DNA from: Nocardioides ginsengisegetis
Lineage (GTDB): Bacteria > Actinomycetota > Actinomycetes > Propionibacteriales > Nocardioidaceae
NCBI RefSeq assembly: GCF_014138045.1
Contig: NZ_JACGXA010000001.1
Span: 2,837,001 to 2,901,000, forward strand
Length of the DNA stretch: 64,000 bases
Direction: 5' to 3'
The notes under the pieces were generated by a model. That model had not been told where the DNA came from, searched no databases, and saw nothing but the letters and a program-made list of their open reading frames with translations. Position 1 is the first letter of the stretch, and every line of letters begins with the position of its first letter. This document shows, piece after piece, positions 9,112-17,899 of this stretch. Position numbers and translations under genes: made by a program.

Positions 9112-10871
9112 GCCGACACCGCCTCGGACTCGGCGGAGAGCAGCTCGCGGTAGGCCGGCACGGTGTCCAGCAGCTCGCGGTGGTCCCCGACGTGGGTGAT
9201 CGTGCCGTCCTGGAGCAGCGCGACGCGGTCGGCGAGCAGCACCGTCGACGCCCGGTGGGCGACGATCAGGCCGGTCGTGTCGGCCAGGACGCGGCCGAGA
9301 GCCTCCTCGACGAGCCGCTCGGTGTGCACGTCGAGCGCCGACAGGGTGTCGTCGAGGACGAGCACCTGGGGCTGGGCGAGCACGGCGCGGGCCAGGGCGA
9401 GCCGCTGGCGCTGGCCGCCGGACAGGGCCATGCCCTGCTCGCCGATGCGGGTGTCCAGGCCCCACGGCAGGTCGTGGACGAAGCCGGCCTGGCTGACGGC
9501 CAGGGCGGACTCGATCTCCTCCTCGGTGGCGTCGGCACGGCCGAGGGTGAGGTTCTCCCGGGCGCTCATCGAGAACAGCGTGGGCTCCTCGAACGCGGTC
9601 GCGACCAGCTGGCGCAGGTGCGGCAGCTGGAGGTCGCGCACGTCGATCCCGTCGATCGTGACCCGGCCGCCGGTGACGTCGTACAGCCGCGGCACCAACG
9701 CCGTCAGGACGGTCTTGCCGGAGCCGGTCGCCCCCACCAGCGCGACGGTCTCGCCGGGAGCCAGGTCGAGGTTGACGTCGCGCAGCACCAGCTCGTCGGG
9801 CGCGTCGGGGAAGGCGAAGTCGACGTGTTCGAACCGCAGGTGTCCCCGCGGCCGGACCACCACGGCGGTGCCGGACACGATCGTCGGCTCGGTGTCGAAG
9901 ATCTCGAGGATGCGTGCGGCGGCGGTCATCGCCTCCTGGGCCATCGCGAGGATGACGCCGAGGGAGGAGACCGGCCAGACCAGGCTGAGCATCAGGGTGA
10001 TGAAGGCGACCAGCTCACCCGGCGTGAGGTAGCCCTTGCCGACCCCGATCGCGCCGAGCAGCAGCACCACCACGACGGCGAAGTTGGGGATCACCTCGAG
10101 GAAGGTCCAGAACTTCGCAGCCAGCCGGACCTTGTCCATGCTCGTGCCGTGCAGCGTGCGGGCGGCCGACTCGTACTGCTGGGAGACGTGGTCGCTGCGG
10201 CCGAAGGACTTGATGACGCGGATGCCGACCGCGCCCTCCTCGGCGCGGGTGGCGAGGTCGCCCTGCTCGTCCTGCACGCGGCGCGAGATGACGACGTAGG
10301 CCTTCTCGAAGCGCATGCTCAGCCACACGATCGGCGCGGACGTCGCGGCCACCACCAGCCCGAGCGGCCAGTACATGTTGAGCAGCACCCCGGTCACCAC
10401 CGTGACCTGGAGGATGTTGATCACCAGGAACAGCAGCCCGAAGCCGCTGAACCGCCGGATCGCCGACAGGTCGGTGGTCGCGCGCGAGAGCAGCTGCCCG
10501 GACTGCCACCGGGAGTGGAACTCCATCGGCAGCTCCTGGAGCCGCGCGTAGAGGTCGTGCCGCATCGCGGTCTCGAGCCCCAGCACCGCGCTGGACTGGA
10601 CCCAGCGCCGGATCCAGATCAGCAGCGCCTCGACGATGCCGAGCGCCAGCGCGAGCAGGCCCAGCGGCAGCACCGGCCCGATCTCGCGGTCGGTGATGGG
10701 ACCGTCGATGAGTGCCTTGGTCACCAGCGGGATGGCGATGGTGAGCCCGACCCCCGCGACCGAGGCCGCGGCCATGATCGAGAGCGCGACGGCATGGGGA
10801 CGCAGGTAGCCCCGGAGCCGCCAGAGCGAGTGCACGCCGGCGGGCGGGTCCGAGAGAGGATTGGTTGACAT
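9108..10871 (-). CDS. ABC exporter subunit (TMD-NBD half transporter) with a degenerate Walker B
   Basis: This 587-residue half-transporter has a membrane domain at about residues 20-320 and an NBD with Walker A GATGSGKT, an intact LSGGQRQR signature, and Walker B LVLDDTLSALD. The catalytic Glu is replaced by Asp, which marks the degenerate site of heterodimeric exporters. ATG 10871 was chosen because an AGGG ribosome site lies 9 nt upstream and a TAGGGT -10-like box would place the transcript start at or near it. ATG 10877 and TTG 10880 are in-frame alternatives. It is the first gene of the exporter pair and is preceded by a palindrome that overlaps the start. Confidence 0.92.
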   Translation of the reverse strand: MSTNPLSDPPAGVHSLWRLRGYLRPHAVALSIMAAASVAGVGLTIAIPLVTKALIDGPITDREIGPVLPLGLLALALGIVEALLIWIRRWVQSSAVLGLETAMRHDLYARLQELPMEFHSRWQSGQLLSRATTDLSAIRRFSGFGLLFLVINILQVTVVTGVLLNMYWPLGLVVAATSAPIVWLSMRFEKAYVVISRRVQDEQGDLATRAEEGAVGIRVIKSFGRSDHVSQQYESAARTLHGTSMDKVRLAAKFWTFLEVIPNFAVVVVLLLGAIGVGKGYLTPGELVAFITLMLSLVWPVSSLGVILAMAQEAMTAAARILEIFDTEPTIVSGTAVVVRPRGHLRFEHVDFAFPDAPDELVLRDVNLDLAPGETVALVGATGSGKTVLTALVPRLYDVTGGRVTIDGIDVRDLQLPHLRQLVATAFEEPTLFSMSARENLTLGRADATEEEIESALAVSQAGFVHDLPWGLDTRIGEQGMALSGGQRQRLALARAVLAQPQVLVLDDTLSALDVHTERLVEEALGRVLADTTGLIVAHRASTVLLADRVALLQDGTITHVGDHRELLDTVPAYRELLSAESEAVSA

Positions 10872-10882
10872 TGTCATCAACC
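10863..10882. promoter_or_regulatory. Palindromic operator candidate over the ABC exporter start
   Basis: GGTTGA (10863-10868) and TCAACC (10877-10882) form perfect inverted arms, and TGACA-T-TGTCA (10866-10876) is nested within. The element overlaps the start codons and sits just after a TAGGGT -10-like box on the minus strand (10885-10880). Position and shape suit a MarR- or TetR-type repressor of the exporter, but no such regulator gene is adjacent. Confidence 0.45.
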
Positions 10883-11005
10883 CTATGACGGGCCGCCGAC
10901 AATCCGTAACAGGTTTTCGACGTTGCGGTGCTTACGTGTCATGGAGGGCACGGCGGCGGTGTCGCGGGCAGGACGGGTGCGCCGCGTAGCCGATCGCGTC
11001 TCGCC

Positions 11006-11050
11006 GTCAAGGAGCTTCGCCCGCTTCGCGGCGCCTTCGGCGTCCTTGAC
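11006..11050. repeat. Inverted repeat with GTCAAGGA arms
   Basis: GTCAAGGA (11006-11013) pairs perfectly with TCCTTGAC (11043-11050) around a 29-nt GC-rich loop. A related element with 9-bp arms lies at 11359-11413, so the two look like copies of one dispersed repeat family. Confidence 0.6.
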
Positions 11051-11151
11051 GCCGAGCCTCGCGCGATCGGCTGCAGGCGGCGGTCGGGGCGGACAGCCCT
11101 CGCTGCGCTCGGTCCGCCGCCCCGCCCCAGGCGCACCCCCGAACGGCCCCA

Positions 11152-11265
11152 GCGGTGAGCCATGAACCAAACCCGACCTGGAAACGGTTCACCAGCCACC
11201 GCCCGGTCGACCCGGCGGTGAGCCATGAACCGAACCGGACAGGGAAACGGTTCACAGCTCACCGC
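11152..11265. repeat. Two copies of a 63-bp-period palindromic repeat
   Basis: GCGGTGAGCCATGAACC occurs at 11152 and again at 11215, each followed by GAAACGGTTCA. In copy 2 the arms 11215-11231 and 11249-11265 pair over 17 positions with only a central CA/CA mismatch. The arms read GCGGTGAGC..TGAACC and GGTTCA..GCTCACCGC. The ATG in the repeat is not a supported start. Confidence 0.6.
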
Positions 11266-11358
11266 TCCACCCACGACTCCAGGGCGCCCGCGCATGCGGG
11301 CGGCGCGGCGAAGCCGTGCCGACAAGCGCGCCGCTCAGCCGACCGTCAGGGTCCCGGA

Positions 11359-11413
11359 GTCAAGGACGGCGAAGCCGCCGCGCAGCGGACCGAGCGAAGC
11401 GAGGGTCCTTGAC
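11359..11413. repeat. Inverted repeat with GTCAAGGAC arms
   Basis: GTCAAGGAC (11359-11367) pairs perfectly with GTCCTTGAC (11405-11413). It is related to the 11006-11050 element in the same gap. Confidence 0.6.
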
Positions 11414-11428
11414 GCCGGGAGACGGTCG

Positions 11429-11453
11429 GCCACGCGCGCGGGCGCCACAGTCA
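11429..11453. repeat. 25-bp dispersed repeat, copy 1
   Basis: A 25-bp stretch beginning GCCACGCGCGCGGGCGCCAC and ending AGTCA is identical to 20262-20286. Both copies lie in gene-free repeat-rich gaps about 8.8 kb apart, which points to a dispersed short repeat of this genome. Confidence 0.7.
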
Positions 11454-11462
11454 CCACCGCCC

Positions 11463-11582
11463 GAGTCGCACGAAGTGCCCTCTCGGCCCGCGGAGAGCCG
11501 CACGAAGTGCCCTCTCGGCCCCCGGAGAGCCGCACGAAGTGCCCTCTCGCCCCCCGGAGAGCCGCACGAAGTGCCCTCTCGC
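11463..11582. repeat. Four tandem 32-bp hairpin units at the end of gdh
   Basis: The core GCACGAAGTGCCCTCTCG starts at 11468, 11500, 11532 and 11564, an exact 32-bp period. Each unit folds as GAGAG-CC-GCAC-GAA-GTGC-C-CTCTC; the first unit is slightly degenerate. The array ends one base from the gdh stop codon, so on the minus strand the gdh transcript would run straight into four hairpins. Termination or 3'-end protection is a reasonable inference. There are no unique spacers, so it is not a CRISPR array. Confidence 0.75.
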
Positions 11583-14500
11583 TCAGCCGGTCGCCAGCAA
11601 CCCGCGCACGACGCGCAGCCCCACCGACATCCGGGCCAGGTCGGCGGAGTCGTCCTTGCAGATCTCCTCGAGCGTGGAGGCGGCCCGGGTGACGACGACT
11701 GTGTCGGCGTCCTCCCACGCAGCGATCCGCGCGGTGGCGGAGTCGTCCGGCGAGGTCGCCGACAGCACCTGCGCGGTCAGCTGCGTGTGCACGCCGTGCA
11801 GGTCGTCGCGCAGCGCCGCACGTGCCATCGTCTGCCAGCGGTCCTCGCGCGGGAGCGCCAGGATCCGGTTGACCAGCGCGGGCAGGCCGAGCCGCTCGCC
11901 GAGGGCGAAGTGCAGGCGGGTGACCTCGATCGGGTCGAAGCCCTCGCGCCGGGCGATGTCGATGATGCCCATCAGCGTGTACGCCGGCGGCAGGACCGCG
12001 ACGCGCGTGGCGAGCTCCTCGGGGACCGCCTTGGCGACCAGGTCGTCGCGGCGCTCGTGGAAGGCCGTCAGCTCGCGGCCGGTCATCAGGTCGGGCAGCT
12101 CGGCCATGACCCGCTGGACGTCCGCGGCGAAGAAGTCCACGAGGCCCTGGCTGTCCAGCGGCGGCCGCCGGTTGGAGACCAGCCAGCGCGAGGCCCGCTC
12201 GACGAGGGTGCGCATCTCGACCCGCATGTGGGTCTGCACGCCGGCCGAGAGCACGTTGTCGTAGCTCTTCAGCTCGTCGCGCAGCGGCAGCGACGCGAAG
12301 ATCTCGCGCGCCACGAAGTTGGCCCGGGTGAGCTCGGCCGCGGTCGAGCCGGTCTCCCCCGCCAGCCGCGGCCAGTAGGTCATGCCGGCGCCGTTGACCA
12401 GGTCGTTGACGACCTGGGTCACGATGATCTCGCGACGCAGCGGGTGGTCGGCGATCTGGCTCTCGAAGCCCTCGCGCATGGCCTGCGGGAAGTAGTTCCG
12501 CAGGTCGATGTCGAGGTAGGGGTCGTCGGGCAGGTCGGAGGCCAGCAGCTCCTCGGCGAGCACGATCTTGGTCCACGCGAGCAGCACCGAGAGCTCGGGC
12601 AGGGTGAGGCCGTCACCGCGCTCGAGGCGCCGCTTGACCTGCCGCGAGCTGGGCAGCCCCTCGAGGTCGCGGTTGAGGACGCCGTCGCCCTCGAGCCGCT
12701 TCATCCAGTCCTCGTGCACGTGCAGCAGCGACGGCGCGTGCGCGTCGGCGTTGGCGAGCGCGAGGTTCTGCTCGTAGTTGTCGCGCAGCACCAGGTGGCC
12801 GACCTCGTCGGTCATCTGGGCGAGCAGCTTGTTGCGCTGCTTCTCGGTGAGGTCGCCGTCCTTGACCACGCGGTCGAGCAGGATCTTGATGTTGACCTCG
12901 TGGTCGGAGGTGTCCACCCCGGCGGAGTTGTCGATGAAGTCGGTGTTCATCCGGCCACCGCGCTGGGCGTACTCGATCCGGCCCAGCTGGGTGAACCCGA
13001 GGTTGCCACCCTCGCCGACGCACTTGGCCCGCAGGTCGCGGCCGTTGATCCGGATGGCGTCGTTGGCCTTGTCGCCGGCGTCGCCGTGGGTCTCGTCGGC
13101 GGCCTTGACGTAGGTGCCGATGCCGCCGTTCCAGAGCAGGTCGACCGGCGCCTGCAGGATCGCCTTCATCAGCTCGGCGGGCGTCATCGCGGTCACGCCG
13201 TCGTCGAGGCCGAGCGCCTTGCGGACCGAGGCGGCGATCGGGATCGACTTCAGCGACCGCGGGAAGACGCCGCCGCCCTCGGAGATCAGCGCCTTGTCGT
13301 AGTCCTGCCACGAGGAGCGCGGGAGGTCGAAGAGCCGGCGACGCTCGGCGTACGACGCCGCGGCGTCGGGCGTCGGGTCCAGGAAGATGTCGCGGTGGTC
13401 GAAGGCCGCGACGAGGCGGGTGTGCTCCGAGCACAGCAGCCCGTTGCCGAAGACGTCACCGGACATGTCGCCGATGCCGACGGCGGTGAAGTCCTCGGTC
13501 TGGCAGTCGATCCCGCGCTCGCGGAAGTGCCGCTGGACCGAGACCCACGCGCCGCGGGCGGTGATGCCCATGGCCTTGTGGTCGTAGCCGACGGAGCCGC
13601 CGGAGGCGAAGGCGTCGCCCAGCCAGAAGCCGTAGTCGTTCGAGACGCCGTTGGCGATGTCGGAGAACGTCGCGGTGCCCTTGTCGGCGGCGACGACGAG
13701 GTAGGAGTCGTCCCCGTCGTGGCGTACGACGGACCGTGGCGGCACCGTGACGCCGTCGACGAGGTTGTCGGTGATGTCGAGCAGGCCGGAGATGAAGGTC
13801 TGGTAGCAGGCGATGCCCTCGGCGAGCCACGCGTCCCGGTCGCTCGGGTCGGGCAGCTGCTTGCAGAAGAACCCGCCCTTGGCGCCGACCGGCACGATCA
13901 CGGTGTTCTTGACCATCTGCGCCTTGACCAGGCCCAGCACCTCGGTGCGGAAGTCGTCGCGGCGGTCGGACCAGCGCAGGCCACCGCGGGCGACCGCGCC
14001 GAAGCGCAGGTGCACGCCCTCGACGCGCGGGCTGTAGACGAAGATCTCGTAGCGCGGGCGCGGCTCGGGCAGGTCCGGGATCGCGGACGGCTCGAGCTTG
14101 AAGGACATGTAGGGACGGACGCCGACCCCGTCGGCCGGCGGCTGGAAGAAGTTGGTGCGCAGCGTCGCCTTGATGTGGGTCAGGTAGGACCGCAGGATCC
14201 GGTCGTGGTCCAGGCTCGCGACGTCATCGAGGGCGCGGCCGATCCGCTCCTCGATCTCGGCCACCTTGGCCACCCGCGCCTCGGCGTCGGCGGCCAGCCC
14301 GTTGACGCCCGGGGTGAACCGGGCCTCGAAGAGCTGCACCAGCATCCGCGTGATGTCGACGTTGTTGCGCAGCGCGTCCTCGATGTAGTCGAGGGCGAAG
14401 GGCGAGTTGCCCTGCTTCATGTACTTCGCGTAGGCGCGCAGCACCGTCGCCTGGCGCCAGGTCAGCCCGGCCCCGAGGACGAGCGCGTTGAAGCCGTCGA

Positions 14501-16472
14501 TCTCGTTGTAGCCGTCCCACACGGCGCGCAGCGCGTCCTGGAACAGCTCGCGCGCGTGGGCCGGCATCGCGTGGCCGTAGCGCAGCCCGAACTCGTAGAT
14601 GTAGGTCGGCTGGTCGAGGCCGTCGAGCTCGTAGGGACGCTCGTCGACCACCTCGACGCCCATCGAGGAGAGCATCGGCAGGATCTGCGAGAGGGACAGA
14701 GCCGGGCCCCGGCGGAACACCTTGAGCCGGGCCTCGCCGCGGCCCGCGTCCACCTGCTCGTAGAGGGACAGGTCGATCCCGCCGCCGTCGGCGTCCTCGG
14801 CCCGGATCGCCTCGAGGCGGCCCAGGTCGACCGAGCCGGTCCGCGGCGCGTAGTCCTCCTTGTAGGCCTCCGGGAACGAGTCGAGGTAGCGACGCCCCAG
14901 CCGGGCGCCGACCTCCTCGCCGTACTCGGCGATGACGGCGGTCATGAAGTCGTCGCGCCACGAGCGGGACGCATCGGTCAGCCTGCGCTCGAGGTCGGCG
15001 GTGTCGACCTCGGGCAGCAGCACGCCCTTGGGCGGGTGCACGACGAAGTGGACGCGCGCGGTCGTCGACTCGTTGACGCTGACGTTGAACTCGACCGACT
15101 CGCCGGACAACCGCTCCTTGAGGATCTCGGAGAAGCGCTCGCGGACGCTGGTGTTGTAGCGGTCCCGCGGGAGGTAGACGAGGACCGAGACGTAGCGGCC
15201 GTAGGTGTCGCGGCGGATGAACATCCGGACCTGGCGGCGCTCGCGGGCGTGCATGGCGGCCTCGGCCATCGGCGCCAGCTCGTCGACGGGCGTGTGGAAC
15301 AGCTCGTCGCGCGGGTAGGTCTCGAGGGTGTCCATGAGGGCCTTGCCGGCGTGGCTGCGCGGGTCGTAGCCGCTGCGCTTGAGCACGGCCGTGGCCTTCT
15401 CGCGCAGCAGCGGGATGCGCATCAGCGACTCGGTGTAGGCGGCGCTGGAGAAGAGCCCGAGGAAGCGGCGCTCGCCGACGACCTCGCCGTTCTCGAACTT
15501 CTTGACCCCGACGTAGTCGAGGTACGCCGGCCGGTGGACTGTCGCCCGCGAGTTGGCCTTGGCGAGCACGAGCAGGGTCTTCTCGCGGGCCTTGGCCTTG
15601 ACCATCGCGGGCAGCTTGCCGAAGGAGGCCGACATGTCCTGGTCGGAGCGCAGGATGCCGAAGCCGGTGCCGGGCACGGCCCGGAGCAGCTCGTCGTCGC
15701 CGTCGCGCTCGAGCTTGTACTCGCGGTAGCCGAGGAAGGTGAAGTGGTTCTCGGCCAGCCAGGTCAGCAGCTCGCGGCCCTGGCGGATCTCGTCGGCGTC
15801 GAGCGGCGGCGGGGACGTCTCGAGCTCGTCGACGATCGCGAGGACCTGGGCGTGCATCTTGTCCCAGTCCTCGACCGACTCGCGGACGTCGCGCAGCACC
15901 CGCTGCACGGCCTCCTCGATCTCGGCCGGGTCGTCGGCGCGGTCGCCCTCGCGGATCCGGTGGATCTCGACGTGCATCCACGACTCGCGGACCGCGCCCC
16001 CCTCGGGCTCCAGCGAGCCGTCGGCGACGGGGTGGACGCTCTGCAGGGTGCCGGTGATGTCGCGGACGACGTCGAAGTGCGGGTGGATGACCACGTGCAC
16101 GTCACGCAGCTGGCGCGAGAGCTCCATGGTCAGGGAGTCCACGAGGAAGGGCATGTCGTCGGTGACGACCTCCACGACGGAGTGCCCGCCCGCGGACCAG
16201 CCGTGCTCGGCCAGGCTCGGCGTGAACGCGCGGACCGAGGCCGTGCCCTGCGGCCGGTTGGCCGCGAGCTTGTAGTGCGAGGCCAGGGCGCCGTAGATGT
16301 CGACGTCGGCGCGGTCCACGAGGTCCTCGGGCGCCACGTGCCGGTAGTAGGCCTTGATCAGGGCCCCGACCGCATCGTGCGGAGGGCCTCCCGCGCCCTT
16401 GCGAGCCATGGCCAGGTCGGTGGCCTTGGCGAGGAGATCGGACTTCTCGGAATCCAGCGTCGTCGTTGACAC
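11583..16472 (-). CDS. gdh: NAD-specific glutamate dehydrogenase, large (180-kDa) type
   Basis: This 1629-residue protein matches the giant GDH class known from Streptomyces, Mycobacterium and Pseudomonas. It oxidatively deaminates glutamate to 2-oxoglutarate and ammonia with NAD. The N-terminal half holds ACT-like regulatory regions. The catalytic core in the second half shows PVGAKGGFFCKQLP with the substrate lysine, and GDMSGDVFGNGLL in the nucleotide-binding part. In mycobacteria this enzyme is controlled by GarA, which links it to nitrogen status. The start ATG at 16472 opens MSTTTLDSEKSDLL. The stop directly abuts the hairpin array at 11463-11582. With pruA and kynA nearby it suggests an amino-acid catabolic neighbourhood. 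Confidence 0.97.
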   Translation of the reverse strand: MSTTTLDSEKSDLLAKATDLAMARKGAGGPPHDAVGALIKAYYRHVAPEDLVDRADVDIYGALASHYKLAANRPQGTASVRAFTPSLAEHGWSAGGHSVVEVVTDDMPFLVDSLTMELSRQLRDVHVVIHPHFDVVRDITGTLQSVHPVADGSLEPEGGAVRESWMHVEIHRIREGDRADDPAEIEEAVQRVLRDVRESVEDWDKMHAQVLAIVDELETSPPPLDADEIRQGRELLTWLAENHFTFLGYREYKLERDGDDELLRAVPGTGFGILRSDQDMSASFGKLPAMVKAKAREKTLLVLAKANSRATVHRPAYLDYVGVKKFENGEVVGERRFLGLFSSAAYTESLMRIPLLREKATAVLKRSGYDPRSHAGKALMDTLETYPRDELFHTPVDELAPMAEAAMHARERRQVRMFIRRDTYGRYVSVLVYLPRDRYNTSVRERFSEILKERLSGESVEFNVSVNESTTARVHFVVHPPKGVLLPEVDTADLERRLTDASRSWRDDFMTAVIAEYGEEVGARLGRRYLDSFPEAYKEDYAPRTGSVDLGRLEAIRAEDADGGGIDLSLYEQVDAGRGEARLKVFRRGPALSLSQILPMLSSMGVEVVDERPYELDGLDQPTYIYEFGLRYGHAMPAHARELFQDALRAVWDGYNEIDGFNALVLGAGLTWRQATVLRAYAKYMKQGNSPFALDYIEDALRNNVDITRMLVQLFEARFTPGVNGLAADAEARVAKVAEIEERIGRALDDVASLDHDRILRSYLTHIKATLRTNFFQPPADGVGVRPYMSFKLEPSAIPDLPEPRPRYEIFVYSPRVEGVHLRFGAVARGGLRWSDRRDDFRTEVLGLVKAQMVKNTVIVPVGAKGGFFCKQLPDPSDRDAWLAEGIACYQTFISGLLDITDNLVDGVTVPPRSVVRHDGDDSYLVVAADKGTATFSDIANGVSNDYGFWLGDAFASGGSVGYDHKAMGITARGAWVSVQRHFRERGIDCQTEDFTAVGIGDMSGDVFGNGLLCSEHTRLVAAFDHRDIFLDPTPDAAASYAERRRLFDLPRSSWQDYDKALISEGGGVFPRSLKSIPIAASVRKALGLDDGVTAMTPAELMKAILQAPVDLLWNGGIGTYVKAADETHGDAGDKANDAIRINGRDLRAKCVGEGGNLGFTQLGRIEYAQRGGRMNTDFIDNSAGVDTSDHEVNIKILLDRVVKDGDLTEKQRNKLLAQMTDEVGHLVLRDNYEQNLALANADAHAPSLLHVHEDWMKRLEGDGVLNRDLEGLPSSRQVKRRLERGDGLTLPELSVLLAWTKIVLAEELLASDLPDDPYLDIDLRNYFPQAMREGFESQIADHPLRREIIVTQVVNDLVNGAGMTYWPRLAGETGSTAAELTRANFVAREIFASLPLRDELKSYDNVLSAGVQTHMRVEMRTLVERASRWLVSNRRPPLDSQGLVDFFAADVQRVMAELPDLMTGRELTAFHERRDDLVAKAVPEELATRVAVLPPAYTLMGIIDIARREGFDPIEVTRLHFALGERLGLPALVNRILALPREDRWQTMARAALRDDLHGVHTQLTAQVLSATSPDDSATARIAAWEDADTVVVTRAASTLEEICKDDSADLARMSVGLRVVRGLLATG

Positions 16473-16550
16473 ACCACGACCCTAGGACTCCGGGGTGACC
16501 TCCACAACATGGGGCCCCTGTGACTGGTGGGCCATCGCCCAGAAGCCGGA

Positions 16551-17342
16551 TCAGAGCTCCGAGCGGAGCTCCCACAGCAGGGGGTAGTACTGCATCGGGA
16601 GCCGCGAGCGCAGGTAGCCCGCGCCGCTGGACCCGCCGGTGCCGGACTTGGCGCCGATCATCCGCTCGACCATCACCACGTGGCGCGCGCGCCAGCTCGC
16701 GGCGAGCTCGTCGTGCTGCAGGAGGGCCTCGCCGAGCGCCCACACGGCGGCGTACTGGGAGCGGTCGTGGGCGACGGTCCGCAGGGACGCCGAGATGCCC
16801 TCGTCGCTGTCGGCGTCGAGGCCGGCGGAGCGGAGCACGTCGACGAAGGCGTCCCAGAGGGTCGGCTCGTCGAGGCGGGCACCGAGGCGGTCCTGCTCCT
16901 CGGCGGTCAGGCCCCGGAAGCGCTCGACGTACGACGGGTCCTTGGCGCCGCTGAGGAACTCCAGCTCGCGGAACTGCACCGACTGGAAGCCGCTGGCCGG
17001 CGCGAGCCGCTGGCGGAACTCCAGGAAGTCCTGCGGGGTCATCGTCTCCAGGACGTCGACCTGCTGGACCAGGACGCGCTCGATCACGTGCACGCGGGCG
17101 AGCAGGTGCTGGGCCCACCACAGGCGGCCCTCGGTCATCGCGTCGCGCGCGGCCTGGACCTCGTGGAGGAGCTGCTTGAACCAGAGCTCGTAGACCTGGT
17201 GGATGGTGATGAACAGCAGCTCGTCGTGGGCCGGCGGGTCGGACTCGAGGTGCTGGGAGTCGAGCAGCTGGGGCAGCCGCAGGTAGCTGCCGTAGGTCAG
17301 CTGGGCACCCTGCTCACCGAAGGACACGAAGGTCTCGCTCAT
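16551..17342 (-). CDS. kynA: Tryptophan 2,3-dioxygenase
   Basis: This 263-residue haem enzyme has the family signatures LTYGSYLRLPQLLDSQ, HDELLFITIHQVYELWFKQ and RFRGLTAEEQ. It opens the indole ring of L-tryptophan to N-formylkynurenine, the first step of the kynurenine pathway, in the cytoplasm. ATG 17342 (MSETFVSFGEQG) was chosen; an upstream in-frame codon at 17363 would add seven unlikely residues. No other kynurenine-pathway gene is in the window. It precedes gdh on the same strand with a 78-bp gap. Confidence 0.96.
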   Translation of the reverse strand: MSETFVSFGEQGAQLTYGSYLRLPQLLDSQHLESDPPAHDELLFITIHQVYELWFKQLLHEVQAARDAMTEGRLWWAQHLLARVHVIERVLVQQVDVLETMTPQDFLEFRQRLAPASGFQSVQFRELEFLSGAKDPSYVERFRGLTAEEQDRLGARLDEPTLWDAFVDVLRSAGLDADSDEGISASLRTVAHDRSQYAAVWALGEALLQHDELAASWRARHVVMVERMIGAKSGTGGSSGAGYLRSRLPMQYYPLLWELRSEL

Positions 17343-17416
17343 GACTGGACCGTATCGCTGCACCGATCTGTGCCCGGGGCTCCCCCGCCGCCCACCCCTC
17401 CGCCATGATGAGCGCC

Positions 17417-17899
17417 ATGAAGTTCCGACACGAGCTGTCCTACGACGCCAGTCCGGACCAGGTCTTCGCGATGCTGGCCGACCCGGCGTTCCGCGAGGCC
17501 GCCTGCGCCGCCCAGGACGTCATCTCCGCCGAGGCCACCGTCGAGCGCTCCGGCGCCGGCTTCACGATGACCGTCGACCAGCTCCAGAACACCGACGACC
17601 TGCCGTCGTTCGCACAGAAGTTCGCCGGCTCGTCGACCCGGGCGATCCAGCACGAGGTCTGGGCAGACTCCACCGGCGGGACGCTGCGGATCGACGCGCC
17701 GGGCAAGCCGTCGGAGATCGCCGGCACCATCACGCTGCGCCCCGAGGGCAGCGGCACCGTCGAGATCGTGGAGCTCGACGTCAAGATCAAGGTCCCCCTG
17801 ATCGGCGGCAAGCTCGAGAAGCTGCTCGCCGACAAGGTGCGGGCGGGCATGGACGCCGAGCACGGCGTCGGCATCGAGTGGCTGAAGGGGAACCGATGA
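17417..17899 (+). CDS. DUF2505 domain protein (first of a tandem pair)
   Basis: This 160-residue protein begins MKFRHELSYDASPDQVFAMLADPAFREAAC when read across its first segments, typical of DUF2505, an SRPBCC/START-like fold with a hydrophobic cavity. No catalytic residues can be assigned; ligand binding is inferred from the fold class. ATG codons at 17405 and 17408 are in-frame alternatives and none has a strong ribosome site. It is divergent from kynA. Its stop overlaps the next ATG. Confidence 0.8.
   Translation: MKFRHELSYDASPDQVFAMLADPAFREAACAAQDVISAEATVERSGAGFTMTVDQLQNTDDLPSFAQKFAGSSTRAIQHEVWADSTGGTLRIDAPGKPSEIAGTITLRPEGSGTVEIVELDVKIKVPLIGGKLEKLLADKVRAGMDAEHGVGIEWLKGNR

Larger units (their letters stand above)
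10883..11582. other. 700-bp gene-free interval made of dispersed repeats
   Basis: I see no credible gene here. Open frames in this stretch lack ribosome sites, recognisable domains and plausible protein composition. The interval is instead packed with inverted and tandem repeats listed separately (11006-11050, 11152-11265, 11359-11413, 11429-11453, 11463-11582). It also contains GCGCCGCGTAGCCG (10979-10992), which recurs at 20129-20142 in another repeat-rich gap. Confidence 0.7.

Noticed and set aside
11463..11582. Possible CRISPR array (regular 32-bp period)
   Set aside because: Whole units repeat with no variable spacers, only four copies, and no cas genes are near. It is a tandem hairpin repeat.
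10923..11692. Short open frames in the repeat-rich gap
   Set aside because: They translate palindromic repeats, lack ribosome sites, and have Arg/Pro/Ala-rich composition unlike neighbouring proteins.
11316..16469. Very long open frame on the plus strand opposite gdh
   Set aside because: It is antisense to a clear 1629-residue glutamate dehydrogenase. In GC-rich DNA the opposite strand of a gene often stays open, and the translation is low-complexity Val/Gly/Arg/Asp without domains.
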